Shown here: positions 8,259-18,164 of the stretch, piece by piece
Numbering within the stretch: position 1 is the stretch's first letter
Layout of the letters: every line of letters begins with the position of its first letter
Assembly (NCBI RefSeq): GCF_018861705.1
Contig: NZ_JAHLEC010000019.1
Location: 1-54,142 of the forward strand
Source of the DNA: Clostridium psychrophilum
GTDB taxonomy: Bacteria > Bacillota > Clostridia > Clostridiales > Clostridiaceae
Direction: 5' to 3'
Length of the DNA: 54,142 nucleotides
Made by a program: the position numbers and the translations under genes
The notes under the pieces: generated by a model
Told to the model about the DNA's origin: nothing
Databases searched by the model: none
What the model saw: the letters and a program-made list of their open reading frames with translations, nothing else

Positions 8259-9023
8259 ATGAAAAAAAGAAAACTTTTATATTCACTATTGACAATAATT
8301 TTAATTACTTTTATTGGTGCAAACTATTCTCTCACGCACTTTATGAATAAAAATAATTTAAAACTTGAAACCTGTAGTACATTACCATTTTTAAAATTCA
8401 TTGCTAAAACCAATACTAGCGATTTGATACAAACTTCCATGACTACTAATTTAACAAGGGTAGGCCAGGATACTAAATTTATTTTTAAAATCAATTATAA
8501 AGATAACGTGGTAAGAAATATGGTTCTTGAAAAATATTTTTATGAATCTAAAGTGTTAAATAGAAAAACTCAATCAGAACTTAATGAGTTTTTTAAAAAT
8601 CAAGGATACTTAGTTTCTAATATGAATTCTGATGAAGTAGTTTTTGTAAATATTAGTAATAGATACAGATATAAACCTAATAGATATTTCTTGGGAGTAT
8701 ATGGCGATTTAGTAACGATTTACAAAACAGATAAAAATGGGAATATAGTATCTCATAAACTATTTAATTCGAATGTATATGCTACAAATGGTAAACAGTT
8801 GAAATATGATTTTAAGTCTAAGGACAAAGGTGAGTTACAATATATTAAGATAAGTGAATTAAAAGAAAAAGATGGACTCGTGAATGATTTAATTAGGGGA
8901 AGAAAATATAGCAAAGACAATGATGGTAGCAAAGATATTGAGAATAATGATGAATATGACAAAGGGGAATTTAAAACTCCAGAAAAAGCATTTGATTATG
9001 CAAGAGGATTACTAAAGTCTTAA
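8259..9023 (+). CDS. Exported or membrane-anchored protein of unknown function
   Basis: This 254-aa protein begins MKKRKLLYSLLTIILITF, a basic N-terminus followed by one hydrophobic segment to about residue 27, so it is probably secreted or anchored outside the cell by an uncleaved signal. No lipobox Cys and no recognisable enzymatic motif are seen. The middle (60-180) looks beta-rich. The C-terminal 60 residues are highly charged (Lys, Asp, Glu). The start is ATG 8259 after AGGAGGG. It is a single gene between a tandem promoter duplication and a strong terminator. I do not recognise the family. Confidence 0.8.
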   Translation: MKKRKLLYSLLTIILITFIGANYSLTHFMNKNNLKLETCSTLPFLKFIAKTNTSDLIQTSMTTNLTRVGQDTKFIFKINYKDNVVRNMVLEKYFYESKVLNRKTQSELNEFFKNQGYLVSNMNSDEVVFVNISNRYRYKPNRYFLGVYGDLVTIYKTDKNGNIVSHKLFNSNVYATNGKQLKYDFKSKDKGELQYIKISELKEKDGLVNDLIRGRKYSKDNDGSKDIENNDEYDKGEFKTPEKAFDYARGLLKS

Positions 9024-9082
9024 CATATTCATGTCATTTATAAAAATATATAAAATTAACCTTAAGAAATGTATATTTCCTA

Positions 9083-9128
9083 AGATCAAAAATCCTTAAG
9101 AAATTAATTTCTTAAGGATTTTTGATCT
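9083..9128 (+). terminator. Strong rho-independent terminator
   Basis: A 46-bp perfect palindrome (23-bp arms, 9083-9105 and 9106-9128) is followed by ATTTTTTATTTT. It closes the exported-protein gene and insulates ruvAB. Confidence 0.88.
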
Positions 9129-9276
9129 ATTTTTTATTTTCATGTGTGTTAATTATTGAATTAATACCGTTTAGGTGGTAAAGTAATATATAGTCGTTGT
9201 AAAAATAGTTGAATTTAAATTGGTGAAAATAATTAGTGATTGATATTTACGAGAGAAGCATCAAGGAGGAAGTATC

Positions 9277-9876
9277 ATGTACGAATATATAAAGGGAATT
9301 TTTGTAGGTATTAATAAAGATTATATTGTAGTAGATAATAATGGTATGGGTTATAGAATATATACTTCTGGAAGTACTATGGCAAATATGCCTAAAACAA
9401 ACGAGAATGTATTGTTATATATAAAACAAATTGTTAGAGAAGATTTTATTGGGTTGTATGGTTTTTTAACAAAAGATGAGTTAGAAATGTTCAGTCTTGT
9501 AACTCGCATAAATGGAGTTGGATCAAAAGCTGGATTATCATTACTTTCTATTTGCAGTGTTTTAAATTTAAAATATGCCATTGTATCGGGAGATGAAAAA
9601 ACTTTAACAAGGGCGCCAGGCATAGGTAAGAAGATTGCTCAAAGAATAATTTTAGAACTTAGAGAAAAAATACATATTGAGCAATCTGATGCTCATGATC
9701 TTTCAAAAAATTTAGGGATTAATTTAGTAGAAGATACAAAACTTAATGAAGTTTTGGGAGCTCTTATTTCACTAGGATATTCTGAGAAGGAAGCAGAAAA
9801 GGCATTAAATTCTGTAAGCAGGGAACAATCACTTGAAAATATAATTAAAGATTGTTTGAAATATTTAATGAATTAA
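9277..9876 (+). CDS. ruvA: Holliday junction DNA helicase subunit RuvA
   Basis: This 199-aa protein is the junction-binding tetramer that loads RuvB. It has the usual three parts: an OB-fold N-terminus starting MYEYIKGIF, tandem helix-hairpin-helix motifs (VNGVGxKxGLSLLS-like at about 75-90 and [13 protein letters not shown] near 111-123), and the C-terminal domain III from about 150 that contacts RuvB. The start is ATG 9277 with AAGGAGG upstream. It is followed after 14 bases by ruvB, the classic operon. No ruvC is seen; Firmicutes normally use RecU. Confidence 0.96.
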   Translation: MYEYIKGIFVGINKDYIVVDNNGMGYRIYTSGSTMANMPKTNENVLLYIKQIVREDFIGLYGFLTKDELEMFSLVTRINGVGSKAGLSLLSICSVLNLKYAIVSGDEKTLTRAPGIGKKIAQRIILELREKIHIEQSDAHDLSKNLGINLVEDTKLNEVLGALISLGYSEKEAEKALNSVSREQSLENIIKDCLKYLMN

Positions 9877-9890
9877 GGTGGGAACATACT

Positions 9891-10898
9891 ATGGATGATA
9901 CTGAGGAAAGAATTATTACTTCCTCCATAATGGAAGAAGATGCAGATGCTGAATATTCACTAAGGCCTCAAAATCTTAGTGAATATATTGGCCAATCAAA
10001 GACAAAAGAAAAATTGAGTATATTTATCAAAGCAGCTCAAAATAGAGAAGAAGCCCTAGATCACGTACTTTTATATGGACCGCCAGGCCTTGGGAAGACA
10101 ACACTTGCTAATATTATTGCAAAGGAAATGAAGGGTAATTTAAAAGTAACTTCTGGACCAGCAATTGAAAGAGCAGGAGATTTAGCAGCTATTTTAACAA
10201 GTCTGAGCGATTATGATGTGCTTTTTATTGACGAAATACATAGGCTTAACAGGGCCGTAGAAGAAATATTATATCCGGCTATGGAGGACTATGCACTAGA
10301 TATTGTAATTGGGAAAGGGGCATCTGCAAAATCTATAAGACTCGATTTACCTAAGTTTACACTTATTGGTGCAACCACTAGGATTGGGTTATTAACGGCC
10401 CCTCTTCGTGATAGATTTGGCGTGTTAAGTTCTATGGAATATTATACAAAAGGTGAGCTAAAAGAAATAGTAATTCGGTCTGCTTCTATTTTGAAGGTGA
10501 ATATTACAAAAGATGCAGCAGTAGAAATTGCAAGGCGATCAAGAGGAACCCCGAGAATTGCCAATAGATTGCTTAAGAGGGTAAGAGATTATTGTGATGT
10601 TAAGGGAAATGGAATTATTGATTTAAATGTAGCAAAATCTGCGGCAGAACTTCTAGAAATTGATGACGAAGGTTTTGATAGAATAGATAATAAAATGCTT
10701 ACAGCTATTATAGATAACTTTAATGGTGGACCAGTGGGCATAGAAACTTTATCTTATTTTGTAGGAGAAGAAATAGGGACTCTTGAGGATGTTTATGAAC
10801 CGTATTTAATTCAAAAAGGATTTATAATAAGAACACCAAGGGGAAGAATAGCTTCTAAAAAAGCATATCAACATTTAAACAGACGAATGAAAAGATAA
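9891..10898 (+). CDS. ruvB: Holliday junction branch migration ATPase RuvB
   Basis: This 335-aa AAA+ ATPase drives branch migration with RuvA. The Walker A motif GPPGLGKT is at residues 63-70 and the Walker B DEIH at 114-117. The sensor segment [18 protein letters not shown] and the C-terminal winged helix (about 265-335) are intact. I start at ATG 9891, which has GGTGG nine bases upstream, 14 bases after the ruvA stop. It is followed after 81 bases by queA; ruvAB-queA-tgt is a common Firmicutes order. Confidence 0.96.
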   Translation: MDDTEERIITSSIMEEDADAEYSLRPQNLSEYIGQSKTKEKLSIFIKAAQNREEALDHVLLYGPPGLGKTTLANIIAKEMKGNLKVTSGPAIERAGDLAAILTSLSDYDVLFIDEIHRLNRAVEEILYPAMEDYALDIVIGKGASAKSIRLDLPKFTLIGATTRIGLLTAPLRDRFGVLSSMEYYTKGELKEIVIRSASILKVNITKDAAVEIARRSRGTPRIANRLLKRVRDYCDVKGNGIIDLNVAKSAAELLEIDDEGFDRIDNKMLTAIIDNFNGGPVGIETLSYFVGEEIGTLEDVYEPYLIQKGFIIRTPRGRIASKKAYQHLNRRMKR

Positions 10899-10979
10899 GA
10901 AAGATTAATAAACAATAACATTTAATAATAGCTAAAGTACGTTTTAAATAATTTTGTATAAAGAAAGGGTGTAGTTTTT

Positions 10980-12005
10980 TTGAGAGTAAAGGATTTTAAT
11001 TATGACCTACCTAAGGAGCTTATAGCTCAACATCCCGTTGAAATAAGGGATGAATCTAGGCTTATGGTAGTTAATAAAACTACTAAACAGATAGAGCACA
11101 GACATTTTAAAAACATAATAGATTATTTGAATTCAGGAGACTGTTTAGTGCTAAATAATACTAGGGTATTACCAGCAAGACTTTTAGGAGTAAAAGAGGG
11201 AACTGGCGGAAAAATGGAATTTCTTCTCCTTAAGAGAATAGATATTAATCATTGGGAAACCTTAGTAAAACCAGGAAAAAAAGCAAAGATAGGGTCTAGA
11301 TTTATTTTTGGTAATGGAGATCTTAAAGCAACTGTTATTAGTGATTCAGAAGGTGGAAGTAGAATTGTCGAATTTGAATATGATGGAATTTTTGAAGAAA
11401 TTTTAGATAAACTTGGCGAGATGCCACTACCTCCTTATATAACTGAAAAATTAAAAGATAAAGAAAGATATCAAACTGTATACTCGAGAGAGGAAGGATC
11501 GGCCGCAGCTCCAACTGCAGGACTTCATTTTACGAAAGAACTACTTGAACAAATCAAGACTAAGGGAGTTAAAATTGCTTTTGTAACACTACACGTAGGA
11601 CTAGGTACTTTTAGACCTGTGAAAGCTGAAATAGTTGAAGAACATGAAATGCATTCAGAGTATTATATGTTAAATAAAGAAACTGCAGAGATAATAAATT
11701 CAGCAAAAGAAAATGGTGGGAGAGTAATTGCAGTAGGCACAACCTCTAACAGAACACTTGAAAGTATTGCAGATGATAATGGAAAAGTATGTGAAAAATC
11801 AGGGTGGACAGATATATTTATTTATCCAGGATATAAATTCAAAATCGTTGATGCTTTAATAACTAATTTTCATTTACCACAATCTACACTAATAATGTTA
11901 GTTAGTGCTTTTGCGGGTAAAGATTTAATTATGAGCGCATATGATATAGCTGTAAAAGAAAAATATAGATTTTTTAGTTTTGGAGACGCAATGTTTCTAC
12001 ATTAG
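10980..12005 (+). CDS. queA: S-adenosylmethionine:tRNA ribosyltransferase-isomerase
   Basis: This 341-aa enzyme transfers and isomerises the ribose of SAM onto preQ1 in tRNA to give epoxyqueuosine at wobble position 34. It has the standard N-terminus ([19 protein letters not shown]), the conserved [11 protein letters not shown], the [12 protein letters not shown] segment near residue 172 and LGTFRPV near 209. The start codon is TTG 10980, with AAAGGGTG ten bases upstream; no better start lies nearby. It works directly after Tgt, which is encoded next. Confidence 0.96.
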   Translation: MRVKDFNYDLPKELIAQHPVEIRDESRLMVVNKTTKQIEHRHFKNIIDYLNSGDCLVLNNTRVLPARLLGVKEGTGGKMEFLLLKRIDINHWETLVKPGKKAKIGSRFIFGNGDLKATVISDSEGGSRIVEFEYDGIFEEILDKLGEMPLPPYITEKLKDKERYQTVYSREEGSAAAPTAGLHFTKELLEQIKTKGVKIAFVTLHVGLGTFRPVKAEIVEEHEMHSEYYMLNKETAEIINSAKENGGRVIAVGTTSNRTLESIADDNGKVCEKSGWTDIFIYPGYKFKIVDALITNFHLPQSTLIMLVSAFAGKDLIMSAYDIAVKEKYRFFSFGDAMFLH

Positions 12006-12010
12006 ATATC

Positions 12011-13260
<1,250 letters not shown>

Positions 13261-13390
13261 TTATTTACTATAATATGATTAACTTGTAAAAGTAATAATA
13301 AGGAAGTATTTAATTCCTTATCATTTATTATATTAAGGAAATCATTTATTATAAGTTTTAAAAAGTAATATAGGAAGGAGGAAAATATAA

Positions 13391-13681
13391 ATGCAATCAA
13401 TAGGAACTTTGTTACCTTTAATTTTAATGCTTGCAGTGTTTTATTTAGTAATCTTTATACCAGAAAATAAAAGAAAGAAAAAATATGCTGCACTTTTAAG
13501 TAATTTAAAAATTAACGATGAAGTAATGACTAAAGGCGGTATGATGGGTAAAATCATTAATATTCAAGATGAGTACATTATTTTAGAAAGTGGTCCAGAC
13601 AGAACTAGAATTAAACTAGCCAAAAGCGGAATAGGATCAGCAATTAATGTAAGTACTTCAGAAGTAGCGGAGAAAAAGTAG
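13391..13681 (+). CDS. yajC: Preprotein translocase subunit YajC
   Basis: This 96-aa protein has one N-terminal membrane helix (about residues 5-22) and a small cytoplasmic YajC domain with the family pattern GDEVMTKGGMMGKI-like. It associates with SecDF to support Sec-dependent export. The start is ATG 13391 after an AAGGAGG ribosome site. It is separated from secD-secF by the TIGR04086/SCIFF genes. The 130-base gap before it has a weak 7-bp hairpin (13299-13305 with 13314-13320) and a short direct repeat, probably a weak tgt terminator. Confidence 0.92.
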   Translation: MQSIGTLLPLILMLAVFYLVIFIPENKRKKKYAALLSNLKINDEVMTKGGMMGKIINIQDEYIILESGPDRTRIKLAKSGIGSAINVSTSEVAEKK

Positions 13682-13696
13682 AAAAAAGGTAATAAA

Positions 13697-13777
13697 CCCC
13701 CTTTCTAAATCATATTTAATATTATAGATTTCAACTAAAAAAGTATTCTTTTTATCGGAATCTATATAGAAAGGGGG
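13697..13777 (+). promoter_or_regulatory. Possible ribosome-site sequestering element upstream of TIGR04086 gene
   Basis: An 11-base segment with five C residues (13697-13707) is perfectly complementary to 13767-13777, which contains the AAAGGGGG ribosome site of the next gene. Pairing would close a 59-nt loop and hide the site. This could reduce translation of the membrane protein or make it depend on translation of yajC, whose stop codon is only 16 bases upstream of the first arm. Confidence 0.5.
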
Positions 13778-13784
13778 AGTTTGT

Positions 13785-14153
13785 ATGGAAAATAAATTAA
13801 AATATTCTTGTGCTGGAGAAGGCGTATTTAGGGCTGCAATTTTAACCTTAATTATATTAGTAATTTATTCTATAATAACAACATATTTACCAGCTAGTAT
13901 GAAGGTAACATCTGTTTTCTATATTGTAATAACATTAGTTAGCGTGCTTTATGGCTCAGTATTTGCTGCGAAAAAAGCAGGAGAAAAAGGCTGGTTAATG
14001 GGTATTATGGTAGCGGCTACGTATATGTTAGTTTTATACTTGGTGAAAGTTTGTGGTGGTGGGAGTATTGCTATTGACACAAGGGAAATTATAAGAACAG
14101 CTCTAGCTTTAGGTATAGGTGGTTTGTCTGGAATGCTTGGAATAAATCTCTAG
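13785..14153 (+). CDS. TIGR04086-type clostridial membrane protein
   Basis: This 122-aa protein has four predicted membrane helices (about 14-35, 44-62, 69-88 and 101-120) with a GEGVFRA start region and Gly-rich ends, matching TIGR04086, a clostridial family typically found beside the SCIFF peptide. Function is unknown; a role in export or membrane handling of the SCIFF product is inference from position. The start is ATG 13785 with GAAAGGGGG upstream, a site that can pair with a C-rich segment after yajC. It lies 104 bases after yajC and 70 bases before scfA. Confidence 0.8.
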   Translation: MENKLKYSCAGEGVFRAAILTLIILVIYSIITTYLPASMKVTSVFYIVITLVSVLYGSVFAAKKAGEKGWLMGIMVAATYMLVLYLVKVCGGGSIAIDTREIIRTALALGIGGLSGMLGINL

Positions 14154-14179
14154 GAATACTTTATTTAGGTACAATATTA

Positions 14180-14188
14180 TGATATAAT
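14180..14188 (+). promoter_or_regulatory. Extended -10 promoter for the SCIFF gene
   Basis: TGATATAAT (extended -10) lies 35 bases upstream of the SCIFF start codon, with a poor -35. It suggests the precursor gene has its own promoter in addition to any readthrough. Confidence 0.5.
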
Positions 14189-14222
14189 GTATAAGTCAAC
14201 TTTAGGATATGGAGGAATAAAA

Positions 14223-14360
14223 ATGAAACATATAAAAACTATAAATGCAGCAACAATCAGAGAAAGTTTAAAAAAACCTGGATGCAAGGAATGTGCTAAT
14301 TCATGTCAATCAGCATGTAAAACTTCTTGTACAGTAGCTAACTTAGCTTGTGAAAATTAA
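14223..14360 (+). CDS. scfA: SCIFF (six-cysteines-in-forty-five) ranthipeptide precursor
   Basis: This 45-aa peptide has six Cys at positions 21, 24, 28, 32, 36 and 43, each cluster spaced by Asn, Ser, Thr and Ala residues, and an N-terminal leader MKHIKTINAATIRESLKKPG. This is the hallmark of SCIFF peptides, substrates of a radical SAM/SPASM maturase that makes Cys-Thr type thioether links outside the alpha-carbon (ranthipeptides). The start is ATG 14223 after GGAGG. The maturase follows, separated by a small hairpin. The biological role of the product is not settled; ranthipeptides have been linked to clostridial population-level regulation. It is encoded between yajC and secDF, the usual clostridial position. 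Confidence 0.95.
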   Translation: MKHIKTINAATIRESLKKPGCKECANSCQSACKTSCTVANLACEN

Positions 14361-14373
14361 TATTATAAAAGGG

Positions 14374-14393
14374 GCAGTAACTAGAGTTACTGC
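14374..14393 (+). terminator. Hairpin between scfA and scfB
   Basis: An 8-bp stem with a TAGA loop (14374-14381 with 14386-14393), followed by TTTAAATTT, lies 13 bases after the precursor stop. It probably acts as a leaky terminator or 3' stabiliser, allowing more precursor than maturase. Confidence 0.6.
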
Positions 14394-14419
14394 TTTAAAT
14401 TTAGTTAGGAGGAAATAAA

Positions 14420-15784
14420 TTGGCACTTATTCATAAATTTATTCAAGATGGCGAATATTATGTAATTGATGTAAATTCTGGAGCACTACATGTAGTGGAT
14501 GAAATAGTTTATGATCTTTTGGATACTAATTCATTAAGGAAAAAAGAAGATTTAATAGAAGAATTTAAAGAAAAGTATAGTATAAAAAATATTGAGGAAG
14601 TATATGACGAAATTGAGAGCTTAATTAAGCAAGGAACTTTATATACAGAAGATTTATATAAAGAAATTGCAATGAAAGGTGGACAATCAGAACCTTACAT
14701 AAAGGCACTGTGCCTTAATATAATACAAGATTGTAATCTAAGATGTAAATATTGTTTTGCCGATGAGGGTAAGTATCATGGCGTTAGAAAAGCAATGCCT
14801 ATAGAAGTTGCCAAGAAAGCAATTGATTTTGTTATAAAAAATTCTGGGCCAAGAAAGAACATTGAGGTTGATTTATTCGGTGGAGAACCACTTATGGCTT
14901 TTGATTTGATAAAGAAAGTTGTAGAGTATGCAAAAAAACAAGAAAAAATCTATAACAAATCTATAAGATTTACGATGACAACTAATGCTACATTACTTAG
15001 TGATGAAGTTATGAAGTATTTAGATGAAAATATGGGTAATATAGTACTTAGCATAGATGGTAGAAAATCTGTAAATGATAAGGTAAGAGTAAAAGTAGAT
15101 GGTAGTGGGTCATATGATAGGATACTCCCAAAGATTAAAAAGATGGTTGATATGAGGGATAAGTCAAAACAATACTATGTCAGAGGAACCTTCACTAGAC
15201 TAAATACTGATTTTTATGAAGATATTAAACATATGGCAGATTTAGGGTTTAAAGAAATATCTATAGAACCAGTAGTATTACCACCTGAACATGAGCTTTC
15301 ACTTAGAGAGGAAGATTTACCAGTTATTTTTGAGCAATATGATAAATTATACAAAGATATGCTCAAGAGACACAAAGATGGAAATGAATTTAAATTTTAC
15401 CATTTTAATATAGATTTGCAAGGTGGACCTTGTGTTTACAAACGAATAGCTGGATGCGGAGCAGGTCATGAATATATAGCGGTTACTCCAGATGGAGATA
15501 TATATCCATGTCATCAATTTGTTGGTAATAAAGATTTCCTTATGGGCGACATATATAATGGAATTACTAATACAAAAATGGTACAAGAGTTCAAAGAAGC
15601 ACATATTTATAACAAACCTACATGTGTTAAATGTTGGGCTAAATTTTATTGTAGTGGTGGATGTCAAGCAAATAACTATAACTTCAATGGAGATATGCAT
15701 ATTCCTTATGAAATTGGCTGCAAGATGCAAAAAAAGAGGATAGAATGTGCTATAGCCTTAAAAGCAAAAACTATGGATAAATAA
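14420..15784 (+). CDS. scfB: SCIFF radical SAM maturase (thioether-forming)
   Basis: This 454-aa radical SAM enzyme has an N-terminal peptide-recognition (RRE-like) region (about 1-90), the radical SAM cluster motif Cys105-x3-Cys109-x2-Cys112 (CNLRCKYC), and a C-terminal SPASM domain rich in Cys (GGPC, GCGAGHEY, YPCHQF, CVKCW, CSGGCQ, GCKMQ) for two auxiliary 4Fe-4S clusters. Homologs install thioether bonds in SCIFF. The start codon is TTG 14420 with AGGAGG at 14407-14412. Its neighbour scfA is the evident substrate. The nearby secDF genes fit export, but no dedicated peptidase or ABC exporter is encoded here. Confidence 0.95.
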   Translation: MALIHKFIQDGEYYVIDVNSGALHVVDEIVYDLLDTNSLRKKEDLIEEFKEKYSIKNIEEVYDEIESLIKQGTLYTEDLYKEIAMKGGQSEPYIKALCLNIIQDCNLRCKYCFADEGKYHGVRKAMPIEVAKKAIDFVIKNSGPRKNIEVDLFGGEPLMAFDLIKKVVEYAKKQEKIYNKSIRFTMTTNATLLSDEVMKYLDENMGNIVLSIDGRKSVNDKVRVKVDGSGSYDRILPKIKKMVDMRDKSKQYYVRGTFTRLNTDFYEDIKHMADLGFKEISIEPVVLPPEHELSLREEDLPVIFEQYDKLYKDMLKRHKDGNEFKFYHFNIDLQGGPCVYKRIAGCGAGHEYIAVTPDGDIYPCHQFVGNKDFLMGDIYNGITNTKMVQEFKEAHIYNKPTCVKCWAKFYCSGGCQANNYNFNGDMHIPYEIGCKMQKKRIECAIALKAKTMDK

Positions 15785-15863
15785 GAAAATTTGTTTAATC
15801 TTTAATAAAATTTTCTATTTGTAGAACAGTTAGCTTTTAAATATGCAGCGAAAGGGGAAAAAG

Positions 15864-17102
15864 ATGAAGAAGAAAAAGAGTACGATACTTTTTTTAATCA
15901 GTGTTTTAGTTATTGGAATATTGGCATTTACTGGCTTTCATGGACTTACAATAGGGGATTATAGATTTAAACCATTTACAGAAACAATTAATAAGGGCCT
16001 AGACATACAGGGTGGAATTTCAGTACTCGAAGAGGTTCAAGGTGGAAATGTTGATAACAAAACCTTAGATAGAACCATTGAACTTATTTCAATGAGAGTC
16101 AATAAAATGGGAGTTAGTGAGACAGCAGTTGCTAAAGAAGGTATTAAGAGAATTAGAATTGATATCCCGGGTAAATTCGATTCTAAAGAAATTCTTGATA
16201 CTGTTGCAAAATCAGGAACACTTAAATTTGTAGGACCTGATAAAAAGGTAATCCTTACAGGTAAAGACGTAAAGGATTCTACAGCATACACAAACGATGA
16301 CAATCAACCTGCTATTGGTCTAGAATTTAATGAATCAGGGAAGAAAAAATTTGCTGTAGCAACAGAAAAATTTATAGGACAGCCAATTGCTATATATATG
16401 GATTCTGATTTATTAACTAATCCTCGAGTGGATGCAGCTATAACTGATGGTAAGGCTGTTATTACAGGAAGTAAGACATTAGAAGAAGCTACAAAACAAT
16501 CTGAAATTATTAAATCAGGAGCATTACCTGTAACATTAAAAGCTGTTTCTGTTCAAACTGTTGGTGCTACGGTAGGCTCAAATGCATTATCACAAAGCAT
16601 GAAAGCTGGAGCAATAGGAACATTATTTGTATTATTGTTTATGCTTCTATATTATAGAGTCCCAGGTATTATAGCTGATATATCTTTGATTTTATATGTA
16701 GTTTTGGTTCTTGGTGCATTCTCATTAATGAATGTAACTTTGACTATTGCTGGTATAGCAGGATTTTTGCTGACAATAGGAATGGCAGTTGATGCTAATG
16801 TTCTAATATTTGAAAGAACAAGAGAAGAGCTTAGAACTGGAAAATCAATAAAATCTTCAGTACATTCTGGATTTCACAGAGCATTGCCATCAATACTGGA
16901 TTCAAACATAACAACAATAATTTCTGGTGTAGTTCTTTATTCAATGGGATCAGGATCAGTTAAAGGTTTTGCACTTACATTGGTAATTGGTATACTTATA
17001 AGTATATTTACAGCACTTACATGTACTAAATTCTTATTAAAATTAGCGATTGAAGTGGGAATACTAAATAAATTATCCCATTTTGGTGTGAAGAGGGGGT
17101 AA
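15864..17102 (+). CDS. secD: Protein translocase subunit SecD
   Basis: This 412-aa membrane protein uses the proton motive force to aid the late stage of Sec export. It has the N-terminal helix (about 9-25), the D1 motif region GLDIQGGISVLEE near residues 46-58, a periplasm-facing P1 domain, and five C-terminal helices from about residue 250 with the conserved MAVDANVLIFERTREE (D4-like). I start at ATG 15864, which has AAAGGGG nine bases upstream; an in-frame ATG at 15843 lacks this. It is shorter than E. coli SecD, as usual in clostridia. secF follows after four bases. Confidence 0.95.
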   Translation: MKKKKSTILFLISVLVIGILAFTGFHGLTIGDYRFKPFTETINKGLDIQGGISVLEEVQGGNVDNKTLDRTIELISMRVNKMGVSETAVAKEGIKRIRIDIPGKFDSKEILDTVAKSGTLKFVGPDKKVILTGKDVKDSTAYTNDDNQPAIGLEFNESGKKKFAVATEKFIGQPIAIYMDSDLLTNPRVDAAITDGKAVITGSKTLEEATKQSEIIKSGALPVTLKAVSVQTVGATVGSNALSQSMKAGAIGTLFVLLFMLLYYRVPGIIADISLILYVVLVLGAFSLMNVTLTIAGIAGFLLTIGMAVDANVLIFERTREELRTGKSIKSSVHSGFHRALPSILDSNITTIISGVVLYSMGSGSVKGFALTLVIGILISIFTALTCTKFLLKLAIEVGILNKLSHFGVKRG

Positions 17103-17106
17103 ACAT

Positions 17107-17973
17107 ATGTTAAAAATAGTTGAAAAAACTAAAATATGGTTTGCTATGTCTCTATTAATAATTGTAATAGGAATGGGATTCATGGCAACAAAAGGGCTTA
17201 ACTTAGGTATAGATTTTAAAGGTGGTACGGCACTAACTGTAGGTATGAATCAACAATTTAATAAGGCTGATGTAGATAAAATAGTTGATAAGGTTGCTAA
17301 AGGTGAATACTTATCTAAAACAGTAAATGATGGCAAGAACATCGAAATAACTGTAAAAAGTGACGTGCTTTCGGCTGATCAAATTGCAACAATGGTAAGA
17401 GACATTAATACTAATTTTAAATCTAGCAAATTAATTTCACAAAATACAGTTGGTGGATCTATTGGCAGTGAATTAGAATCAAAAGCAATTAAAGCATTAA
17501 TTTTTGCTACAATTTGTATGTTAATATACGTTGGTTTAAGATTCGAATTTAAATTTGGGGCTGCAGCTATAATTGCATTACTACATGATGTATTAATTAC
17601 AGTTGGAGTATATGCAGTGTTCAGAATACCAGTAAATGCAACTTTTATAGCAGCCATTCTGACTGTAATTGGTTATTCTATTAATGATACTATAGTTATA
17701 TTTGATAGGATAAGAGAAAATCAGAGAATTATGAGAAAAGCTTCTGTAGAACAGATTGTTAATAAGAGTATTACACAAACTTTATCAAGATCAATTAATA
17801 CAGTTATGACAGTATTAATTAGTATAATTGCAGTATATGCACTTGTACCATCTATAAGAGAGTTAAGTGGTCCATTAATTATTGGAATAGCAGTTGGATG
17901 TTATTCTTCGATCTTTATAGCAAGCCCTGTTTGGGTGTTACTAAAAAATAGAAAAAAGAAAGCAACAGCTTAA
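17107..17973 (+). CDS. secF: Protein translocase subunit SecF
   Basis: This 288-aa partner of SecD has an N-terminal helix, the GIDFKGGTALTV motif near residues 34-45, and five C-terminal helices with GYSINDTIVIFDRIRENQ near residue 191. Length and topology are typical. The start is ATG 17107 with an AGGGGG ribosome site inside the end of secD, so the two are translationally linked. A weak hairpin follows at 18031-18057. Confidence 0.96.
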   Translation: MLKIVEKTKIWFAMSLLIIVIGMGFMATKGLNLGIDFKGGTALTVGMNQQFNKADVDKIVDKVAKGEYLSKTVNDGKNIEITVKSDVLSADQIATMVRDINTNFKSSKLISQNTVGGSIGSELESKAIKALIFATICMLIYVGLRFEFKFGAAAIIALLHDVLITVGVYAVFRIPVNATFIAAILTVIGYSINDTIVIFDRIRENQRIMRKASVEQIVNKSITQTLSRSINTVMTVLISIIAVYALVPSIRELSGPLIIGIAVGCYSSIFIASPVWVLLKNRKKKATA

Positions 17974-18030
17974 AAATACTACTGTTGTCTTCTGCACAAT
18001 TTATAATTCTGAAACTTAAAATTAAAGACA

Positions 18031-18061
18031 GAGAAGTATGATATATTAGGTACTTCTTTGC
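18031..18061 (+). terminator. Probable secF terminator
   Basis: A 7-bp stem (AGAAGTA at 18032-18038 with TACTTCT at 18051-18057) is followed by a short pyrimidine-rich stretch (TTGCCTTTTTA). Weak but in the right place. Confidence 0.45.
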
Positions 18062-18164
18062 CTTTTTATACTATAGTATGTGAAATTATAAATTAATTAT
18101 TGAGTAGAAAATCATGTACTTAAATTATGATTAATATGTTTTCTATTAACTTCGAGGAGCTTTT

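Noticed and set aside
15347-15743. Frames on both strands inside scfB
   Set aside because: They overlap the conserved SPASM domain of the maturase and have no independent support.
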